Below are positions 1 through 5,450 of a stretch of 7,833 nt of DNA, piece after piece. This DNA is from Microcaldota archaeon (lineage in GTDB: Archaea; Micrarchaeota; Micrarchaeia; Micrarchaeales; Micrarchaeaceae). The DNA is taken from contig JAJZDT010000010.1 in NCBI GenBank assembly GCA_021851535.1, forward strand, positions 1 to 7,833. Direction: 5' to 3'. Every line of letters starts with the position of its first letter. Position 1 is the first letter of the stretch. A model generated the notes under the pieces. That model was not told where the DNA came from, did not search any database, and saw only the letters and a list, made by a program, of their open reading frames with translations. A program made the translations under genes and the position numbers.

Positions 1-2
1 TG

Positions 3-10
3 CTTATAAA
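3..10 (+). promoter_or_regulatory. TATA-like element before the 89-aa gene
   Basis: The bases CTTATAAA resemble an archaeal box A. A transcript start about 26 bases downstream would fall near 33, just inside the frame that opens at 22, so the assignment is uncertain. The window edge hides anything further upstream. Confidence 0.25.
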
Positions 11-21
11 TCTAATTTAAT

Positions 22-291
22 ATGCTTAATGAGCGATTAGCGGTAATCTTAATATTACATGCGAATGTAATAGGCTATGATAAACACAAAAACGATCTGA
101 ATTCAACTGAGGTTTATTTAGAGCCTAGAACAGCACAGGCACTTTGTGGAGCTATTACTATATTAACAACTGATGAAGAGAAAAATATAGAAAAAGTAAC
201 TACCATAATGAACCTACGTAAGCATATATATACTAGGTCAATTGAAGAGTATAAAAAATTGTTAAGAAATAGAGATAATAAGATTTGTTAA
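22..291 (+). CDS. hypothetical protein, 89 aa
   Basis: I do not recognise this protein. It is 89 residues long, with a short hydrophobic stretch at residues 6-18 (LAVILILHANVIG) that is too short and too interrupted for a convincing membrane helix, then a charged, Lys/Arg-rich C-terminal half (from about residue 50) likely to be helical. One Cys lies at 42 and one is the last residue. The ATG at 22 is the first start after an in-frame TAA at 13-15, so the gene does not extend out of the window. A TATA-like element at 3-10 is slightly too close to the ATG for a standard archaeal promoter, so the real promoter may lie further upstream. The gene converges on dxr and the two stop codons overlap by 4 bases (288-291). 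It could be a real small gene; the evidence is an open frame on a strand with no competing gene and codon use similar to its neighbours. Confidence 0.5.
   Translation: MLNERLAVILILHANVIGYDKHKNDLNSTEVYLEPRTAQALCGAITILTTDEEKNIEKVTTIMNLRKHIYTRSIEEYKKLLRNRDNKIC
253..258 (-). terminator. oligo-T terminator candidate for dxr
   Basis: Six A on the + strand read as T6 on the minus strand, 30 bases past the dxr stop codon. Archaeal RNA polymerase can stop at short T runs without a hairpin. The run lies inside the convergent 89-aa gene. Confidence 0.4.
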
Positions 292-1418
292 TAATCTCTT
301 CTAATTTTATTTTTTATTTCTTGATCTAATGTAATTATTTCGTCTATTGTTGGGTTATAATTTATTGTATGCTTGTACATCGCTCCTTCTATTATTTTAG
401 GTATTTGAAGATAAGATATTTTTCCTTCTATAAAAAGAGCAACAGCTGCTTCATCAGATGCGCTAAGCACAGTAGGTAATGTACCACCCATCCTACCTGC
501 AGATAATGCAAGATTAAAACATGGATATCTTGATGCATCAAGTTTAGACAGGCTTAATTTTGTTATATTTTCTATATCAAGCGTACGCCATGTTGATTTT
601 GGGCGATTTGGATAATTAAGCGCATGTTGTATAGGTAGATGCATATCGGGATAACTTAAAAGTGCTTTGTAGGACCCATCTTGAAACTCCACCATACCGT
701 GAATAATGCTCTCTCTATGCAGTACTACGTTTATTTTACTATATTCTACGCCAAAAAGCCAATTAGCTTCTATTACCTCAAACCCTTTATTCATCAACGT
801 TGCACAGTCTATTGTTATTTTCTCACCCATGGCCCATGTGGGATGGATAAGTGCTTGCTTTGCACATACATATGCAAGTTCCTCTTGTTGTAAATCTCGA
901 AACGCGCCTCCACTAGCCGTTATTATTATACGGCGCAGCATCTCTGTTTTTGCCTTAGTTCCGTCAACTGCGTCCCCAATTAAACACTGCCATATTGCAT
1001 TATGTTCACTATCTATAGGTATAATTTGGACATTGTTTTCTTTTGCTTTAGACATCACAATTTGTCCTGCCATAACCAAAACTTCCTTATTTGCTATAGC
1101 AACGTTTACACCAGAATGTATTGCAGACATTGTAGATAATAATCCTATAGACCCAACAGTAGATATTATAACTTTATCTTGTGGAAAGGATGCCATCTCT
1201 TCCATATCTATTACGTTAGCGCCGTTCCAGCGTGCAGTAGTTATTTTTGGAGAATACACATAAGTTGGAGAAAATTCTTCGACTTGTTTTTGAAGTAACT
1301 CTAGATTATTTCCTCCTGCAAGACCCAATATTTTATAGTCTTGGGGATTATTTCGTATAATGTCTAATGTTTGCCGCCCTATTGATCCTGTGCTGCCAAG
1401 TATGGAAATGGTTTTCAT
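288..1418 (-). CDS. dxr: 1-deoxy-D-xylulose 5-phosphate reductoisomerase (DXR/IspC)
   Basis: This cytosolic enzyme converts 1-deoxy-D-xylulose 5-phosphate to 2-C-methyl-D-erythritol 4-phosphate with NADPH and a divalent metal, the committed step of the MEP isoprenoid pathway. At 376 residues it is full length (E. coli 398). Visible motifs in order: NADPH-binding GSTGSIG at 8-14; ANKE at 109-112; metal-binding DSEHNA at 136-141 (D136, E138); SGGAFR at 169-174; HPTWAMG at 192-198 with the active-site His192 and Trp195 of the flap; MNKGFE at 209-214 with Asn210, Lys211 and metal ligand Glu214; flap region HRESIIHGMV from 234; and a C-terminal helical domain. By alignment to E. coli, Ser222, which contacts the substrate phosphate, is Cys205 (codon TGT) here. 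The ATG at 1418 lies about 5 bases from the predicted transcript start of a TATA box at 1446-1453, giving a nearly leaderless message. No other MEP gene is nearby. It is distinguished from the DXR-like protein DRL by its close motif-by-motif match to classical DXR. Confidence 0.96.
   Translation of the reverse strand: MKTISILGSTGSIGRQTLDIIRNNPQDYKILGLAGGNNLELLQKQVEEFSPTYVYSPKITTARWNGANVIDMEEMASFPQDKVIISTVGSIGLLSTMSAIHSGVNVAIANKEVLVMAGQIVMSKAKENNVQIIPIDSEHNAIWQCLIGDAVDGTKAKTEMLRRIIITASGGAFRDLQQEELAYVCAKQALIHPTWAMGEKITIDCATLMNKGFEVIEANWLFGVEYSKINVVLHRESIIHGMVEFQDGSYKALLSYPDMHLPIQHALNYPNRPKSTWRTLDIENITKLSLSKLDASRYPCFNLALSAGRMGGTLPTVLSASDEAAVALFIEGKISYLQIPKIIEGAMYKHTINYNPTIDEIITLDQEIKNKIRRDY
305..315 (+). 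terminator. oligo-T terminator candidate for the 89-aa gene
   Basis: TTTTATTTTTT begins 14 bases after the stop of the 89-aa gene and lies inside the 3' end of dxr. With the T6 run at 253-258 on the other strand it would give a pair of interleaved terminators between convergent genes. Confidence 0.4.
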
Positions 1419-1445
1419 TCAATCAAGAAATATCTGTGCGCAACA

Positions 1446-1453
1446 AATATAAA
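1446..1453 (-). promoter_or_regulatory. TATA box of dxr
   Basis: On the minus strand the bases read TTTATATT, a good archaeal box A. Its centre is about 26 bases from position 1423, placing the transcript start roughly 5 bases before the dxr ATG. No Shine-Dalgarno sequence is visible, as expected for a nearly leaderless transcript. Confidence 0.6.
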
Positions 1454-1528
1454 GGCTACATAACCATTACTACTATTGTCTAATATATTTTTGTTATAAA
1501 TGTAATACAATACAAAAACTAATAAAAA

Positions 1529-1566
1529 ACGAAATATTTACTAGATATTAAAGTATTTCATTTCGT
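1529..1566. repeat. nested inverted repeats, candidate operator
   Basis: Two nearly concentric inverted repeats lie between dxr and the regulator gene. The outer arms are ACGAAAT (1529-1535) and ATTTCGT (1560-1566), perfect over 7 bases. The inner arms are GAAATATTT (1531-1539) and AAGTATTTC (1551-1559), 8 of 9 complementary. The outer right arm ends where the TATA-like sequence at 1566-1573 begins. Position and symmetry suit a dimeric winged-helix protein, possibly the product of the next gene acting on its own promoter. The region is AT-rich, so chance symmetry is possible. Confidence 0.35.
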
Positions 1567-1573
1567 ATATAAT
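1545..1573 (+). promoter_or_regulatory. promoter region of the four-gene operon (two TATA candidates)
   Basis: Two box A candidates are present: ATATTAAA at 1545-1552, predicting a start near 1575 and an 11-base leader, and TATATAAT at 1566-1573, predicting a start near 1595, which would favour the third codon (ATG at 1592) as a leaderless start. GTGAT at 1576-1580 matches part of the archaeal Shine-Dalgarno sequence, 5 bases before the ATG at 1586, and supports the first alternative. Confidence 0.4.
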
Positions 1574-1585
1574 GCGTGATATTAA

Positions 1586-3082
1586 ATGGGTATGCATGGA
1601 CACACTAAGGGCAAAATAATAGATTTAATCAAAAAGGGAAATGCGAATCTTAGTAGCATTAGCAAAAACTTGAATCTTGCACCTTCTACTGTAAGTAAAC
1701 ATTTACAAGATCTTGAATTAGTAGGAATTATAAGAAAGAAGGACAGCATATATGCTAAAAAGTGGAAATATTACGAATTAATAAAAGATAATAAAAACAC
1801 AGATGGAACATACAATAATGAAATAAGTAGCAAGTATCGTGTTTCTTTATATGCTATCTTTTTAGTGATTATTGCACTTGGTGCATATTTTTACATTTTT
1901 TCAATACAAAAATCTACTGTTTATGTTCCTATTAGTATTTCTGACCCACCACAGGTACCTCCAGGCACACAATCGTTGTACATAAATTATTCCTCAATTA
2001 GTTTAAAAGTCAATGAATCTGGAACAACGAAATGGATTGTTGACAATATAAGTGGCAGTATAAATCTAATGACTGCAATAAATGTAAGTCATATTATAGG
2101 GGATGTTAGGCTTGTTTACGGATCACGCTTGGAAGCATTAAGATTTAATATAACATCTGGAAGAATAAAGATAAACAATAATACATACCCGGTTAATTTA
2201 ATCGATAATAATATAACAACAATTTTAAATAATAATATAGTTAATGAATCTTCATACATTCTGCTTGACTTTTATCCTGTTGTTGTTCCTATATACAATA
2301 ATAGTTCTATTAAATTTGCAATGCTACCTACACTAAAAGCTATTGTTACGAATGGCACATATGTAACAAATACAAATTATACTGCAGGCATGCAACCGCG
2401 ATTTTTTGTTTTTAGAGAGTATAATTTTAATCATTATATTATAAACGTATTGAATAACAACAACCCTAAAGTTACCATATTAAACAAATCTATAAGTTTT
2501 AATAAAACAAATATGACCTTTGGGATTACATTAAAGAATAATGGAACAACAAACATAACTATTTGTGGCGTTATACTTTCGTTAGAATTGCAAAGAAACG
2601 AATCGTATCAAAAAAATAATTTGGGGAGCATATGGCGTGGCAATGCAACTTATAAAATGATAGAATCAGGACGTTTATATAATTTTTCCACTGATAATCT
2701 TTCCATAAATGCAAATTTGTTGTACATGAATAAATCATTAATTAATAATAATGAATTAGTGATAAATGTAACACATCCATTATTTAAAATTAAAATATAT
2801 AAAAATAATAATATAGATGGAATAGACAGTCTACAACAGCAGGATAATAAAGAGGGTTTTATAAATTTCATGGTAAATAGTAACGATACATTATCAATTT
2901 TATCTAATACTTTAATGTATAAAACACCAGATACGCATATTGCTCAAAACAAGAGTATAACATTTGTATATAATGGAAATACTCCAAACAATTATTTATA
3001 TACTAATTTCACAAATATAACATACCGCGTTGTTGTAGTAACAACACACGGGGTTATAATAACGAATGTTTCGCCAGGTTAA
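1586..3082 (+). CDS. membrane-tethered winged-helix regulator with DUF4382-like ectodomain
   Basis: This is a probable one-component transmembrane regulator of 498 residues. Residues 6-65 form a winged helix-turn-helix of the ArsR/MarR kind (recognition region SSISKNLNLAPSTVSKHL at 23-40, then wing residues 45-57). Residues 85-107 are a single hydrophobic helix preceded by positive charge, placing the DNA-binding domain in the cytoplasm. The rest is extracellular and holds about 27 N-x-S/T sequons. Residues 131-254 resemble DUF4382 (strand pattern with ALRFNIT at 184-190, YPVNLI at 201-206 and LLDFYPVVVP at 226-235). Residues 296-335 look like an Ig/CARDB-type strand pair (ITLKNNGTTNITI). The C-terminus is a beta-rich YRVVVVTTHG segment. 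The start could be ATG 1586 or ATG 1592, two codons later. It is followed after 5 bases by the ABC ATPase, so it probably controls or senses for that transporter. Domain calls are pattern-based; the target DNA and ligand are unknown. Confidence 0.75.
   Translation: MGMHGHTKGKIIDLIKKGNANLSSISKNLNLAPSTVSKHLQDLELVGIIRKKDSIYAKKWKYYELIKDNKNTDGTYNNEISSKYRVSLYAIFLVIIALGAYFYIFSIQKSTVYVPISISDPPQVPPGTQSLYINYSSISLKVNESGTTKWIVDNISGSINLMTAINVSHIIGDVRLVYGSRLEALRFNITSGRIKINNNTYPVNLIDNNITTILNNNIVNESSYILLDFYPVVVPIYNNSSIKFAMLPTLKAIVTNGTYVTNTNYTAGMQPRFFVFREYNFNHYIINVLNNNNPKVTILNKSISFNKTNMTFGITLKNNGTTNITICGVILSLELQRNESYQKNNLGSIWRGNATYKMIESGRLYNFSTDNLSINANLLYMNKSLINNNELVINVTHPLFKIKIYKNNNIDGIDSLQQQDNKEGFINFMVNSNDTLSILSNTLMYKTPDTHIAQNKSITFVYNGNTPNNYLYTNFTNITYRVVVVTTHGVIITNVSPG
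3076..3079 (+). promoter_or_regulatory. ribosome binding site of the ABC ATPase gene
   Basis: AGGT lies 8 bases before the ATG at 3088, spanning the end of the regulator gene. It supports this start over the in-frame ATG at 3115 (Met10), which has only a weak purine stretch before it. Confidence 0.4.
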
Positions 3083-3087
3083 TTTAA

Positions 3088-3798
3088 ATGACAAAACAAC
3101 ATATAGTAGAAAATATGGTGGAATTACGCCATATTAAAAAAATATATTATTCTAAAACTATAGAGTATACAGCACTTAGCGATATTTCACTTAAAATAAA
3201 AAAGGGAGAATTTGTAACAATACTTGGTCATTCTGGAAGTGGAAAGACAACAATGATGAACATCATAGGAACATTAGATAGGCCAACATCTGGAAAATTA
3301 TATATTGATGGTGTTGATACAGTTACACTTCATGAAAAAGAGCTCTCAGTGTTAAGAAATAGGAAGATTGGTTTTGTTTTTCAATCATACAATTTAGTGC
3401 CGTATTTAACAGCATTAGAAAATGTAACACTCCCGCTTATAGTTGATAAATTAAATACTTATGATAATATACAACATGGAAAAGATATGCTTGATTATGT
3501 TGGACTTGCAGGTAAACATTCGAAAATGCCTAATGAGTTAAGCGGAGGGGAACAGCAGCGAGTTGCTATCGTACGAGCACTTATAAATAAACCACCCATA
3601 TTGCTAGCAGATGAACCAACAGGAAACCTTGACTCTAAAACTTCTGATACAATAATGGAAATGATGATAAAGATTGGTAAAGAAAATAAAACAACAATAA
3701 TAATGGTTACACATGAACAAGACATTGCAAATTATTCTGAACGAAGTATTTATATTAAAGATGGAGAGATTGAAAAAGATATTATGGTGAAAAAATGA
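3088..3798 (+). CDS. ABC transporter ATP-binding protein, MacB/LolD type
   Basis: This 236-residue cytoplasmic ATPase powers the FtsX-like permease two genes downstream. All ABC motifs are intact: Walker A GHSGSGKT at 47-54, Q-loop FQSYNLVP with Gln99, signature LSGGEQQ at 151-157, Walker B ILLADEP at 171-177 with catalytic Glu176, D-loop TGNLD at 178-182, and H-loop His209. The sequence around the Q-loop (FVFQSYNLVPYLTALENVTLP) and the TGNLDSKTS motif are typical of the MacB/LolD/FtsE subfamily, which works with four-helix permeases in export or mechanotransmission rather than import. Its start could also be Met10 (3115), where similarity to the family begins. Its stop overlaps the next start as ATGA. 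The substrate cannot be told from the ATPase. Confidence 0.95.
   Translation: MTKQHIVENMVELRHIKKIYYSKTIEYTALSDISLKIKKGEFVTILGHSGSGKTTMMNIIGTLDRPTSGKLYIDGVDTVTLHEKELSVLRNRKIGFVFQSYNLVPYLTALENVTLPLIVDKLNTYDNIQHGKDMLDYVGLAGKHSKMPNELSGGEQQRVAIVRALINKPPILLADEPTGNLDSKTSDTIMEMMIKIGKENKTTIIMVTHEQDIANYSERSIYIKDGEIEKDIMVKK
3786..3790 (+). promoter_or_regulatory. ribosome binding site of the exoprotein gene
   Basis: GGTGA matches the core of the archaeal Shine-Dalgarno sequence and sits 4 bases before the ATG at 3795, inside the end of the ATPase gene. It fixes the start at the ATGA overlap. Confidence 0.6.
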
Positions 3799-5450
3799 AG
3801 TATAAACTATTCGGAATTATAATTAGTCTATTTTTATTGTATTCCATTGTTGGAACGCCCATAGCAACATCACAGGGTATTGGTTGTTTTCCTAACTCCA
3901 ACATAAATTTCAAAGTAACTAATATTATATGGGGCAATACAAATCATACAATAGCAGTAGGGCCAGGAAGTTATGATGTGCCGTTAACAGTTCAAATAGA
4001 AGCGTATGGAACAAGTTGCTCAATACCTAATCTCGAAGGAGATTTAGAATTATCAGGTGGAGTAACAAATTTGAATGGAACACATAATGCCACTTCGTAT
4101 ATACAAACAGTTACATTACCATCTATCTTTAGTATGACATTTTATCTAAATGTTAATAATAACCAATTAGCTGGAAATAGTACATACCTTTCATATCCAC
4201 TTTACATATACTGGAATACTACAAATACTAGTGCAAAATACAGCCAAGAAATAAAACTTGAAATACCGATGAAAGGTACTTCAAAACTCAAGTATATTCC
4301 TAAAAGCACCATATTGTATTCAGGCATGGTAAATAATATAACATTTAATGTACAGAATCAGGGGAGTGGAGGAATTTCAAACATAACAACAAATATAGAA
4401 CAGGAATCCGGTATTAGTATCCTCAATGAACCACCAAACATAAATTATCTTGGTTCTGGAAAAAACTATACATTAAATGTGCCTGTTTTTGTGGGTGGAA
4501 CTTCAGGCCAGCCCATAACACTTAATATTCAATCTACATATCTTAACAGTTATGGATACAATACTACAGCAATAGATAATGTTGGTTTTTATACAGTAAC
4601 AACTAATCAAAATGATGTTTTATTGTCTATTTCTAATCAAACATTGCTTTCAGGGATAATAAACAATGCAACACTTATAATAAAGAATAAAGGTACGTAT
4701 CCAGTAGAAAATATGAGTATAATATTATCTGCAGGAACAGATGTTAATCTTATAAATTCTACAAATGTAATAAACATTCCATATATAGCCCCTGGAAAAA
4801 TTGTTAGCATACCGATATATGTATATGTAGAATCCTCTACGAATAACGTAGGGTCCCTTGATGCACAATTAAATTATATACAGAATGGACAATCTGAAAG
4901 TTACCTAACAACCTTAAATTTTCTTACTCCAGGATATATTAATTTAGGTATTGTAAGCACAACACTCCTACCCTCTGCGCCTGTTTCAGGAAGTCTTTTT
5001 ACATTAACTTCCACATTTAATAACTATGGGTCCCAAGCAGCAACAGCAGTATCATTTACACCTAAACCACCGAAAGGGATCAGTATTTTTGGAAGTGCAA
5101 CAACATTTGGAGGGACGATACAACCTGGAAGTCCTACAGCATTTAGTTTAAGTTTTATGGTGAACTCGACAACAAAACCAGGTGCATACAAAATACCAGT
5201 ATACATTACATATATGAATAATCTAAATACTAATATCAATACCACGATTTATTATATTATTAATGTTACTGCACCAATTTCTGACTCAAATATTTCTGGT
5301 AATTACATTAGAACAAAATATAACAGTACAGCTACAAGTCAAGGAAATGGAGATATTTTATATGCTATAGTAATAGTTATAATTGCTATTTTTACATATA
5401 TCGTATATAAAAAACGCTTCAAAAATAAAATTGGAAGGGGCCATAAATGA
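3795..5450 (+). CDS. secreted, membrane-anchored protein with CARDB/NEW3-like repeats (COG1361-like)
   Basis: This 551-residue surface protein has an N-terminal signal peptide (Lys2, Lys4, hydrophobic 6-19, likely cleavage near 25-28) and a C-terminal membrane helix at 521-538 followed by a basic tail (KKRFKNK), so it is anchored with its bulk outside. After an N-terminal beta domain (about 30-160, with Cys31 and Cys75 possibly paired), three Ig-fold modules of the CARDB/NEW3 kind follow at about 166-250, 275-365 and 380-490; each carries the strand pattern of a sticky 'N-x-G' turn (NVQNQGSGG, IKNKGTYPV, FNNYGSQAA). About 19 N-x-S/T sequons suggest heavy N-glycosylation. Similar COG1361-type proteins are often encoded next to MacB-like ABC genes in archaea (from memory). 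It overlaps both neighbours by 4 bases, which implies co-translation. It plausibly acts as the extracellular partner of the transporter, as a ligand-capturing or S-layer-associated component; that role is inferred. Confidence 0.8.
   Translation: MKYKLFGIIISLFLLYSIVGTPIATSQGIGCFPNSNINFKVTNIIWGNTNHTIAVGPGSYDVPLTVQIEAYGTSCSIPNLEGDLELSGGVTNLNGTHNATSYIQTVTLPSIFSMTFYLNVNNNQLAGNSTYLSYPLYIYWNTTNTSAKYSQEIKLEIPMKGTSKLKYIPKSTILYSGMVNNITFNVQNQGSGGISNITTNIEQESGISILNEPPNINYLGSGKNYTLNVPVFVGGTSGQPITLNIQSTYLNSYGYNTTAIDNVGFYTVTTNQNDVLLSISNQTLLSGIINNATLIIKNKGTYPVENMSIILSAGTDVNLINSTNVINIPYIAPGKIVSIPIYVYVESSTNNVGSLDAQLNYIQNGQSESYLTTLNFLTPGYINLGIVSTTLLPSAPVSGSLFTLTSTFNNYGSQAATAVSFTPKPPKGISIFGSATTFGGTIQPGSPTAFSLSFMVNSTTKPGAYKIPVYITYMNNLNTNINTTIYYIINVTAPISDSNISGNYIRTKYNSTATSQGNGDILYAIVIVIIAIFTYIVYKKRFKNKIGRGHK
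5433..5440 (+). promoter_or_regulatory. ribosome binding site of the permease gene
   Basis: The purine run GGAAGGGG approximates GGAGG and lies 6 bases before the ATG at 5447, within the end of the exoprotein gene. Confidence 0.55.

Noticed and set aside
706..1263. 185-residue open frame on the + strand inside dxr, and a shorter one at 681-893
   Set aside because: They are antisense to a full set of conserved DXR motifs, have no promoter or ribosome site, and their Cys/Ile/Ser-rich composition is what the opposite strand produces.
288..1418. DXR-like protein (DRL) instead of DXR
   Set aside because: The flap HPTWAMG, the MNKG motif, the DSEHNA motif and the C-terminal domain follow classical DXR closely.
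2650..2871. minus-strand frame opposite the regulator; similarly 3495-3725, 5024-5245, 5419-5706 and 7314-7523
   Set aside because: All lie opposite genes supported by motifs or operon structure, with no promoters or ribosome sites of their own.
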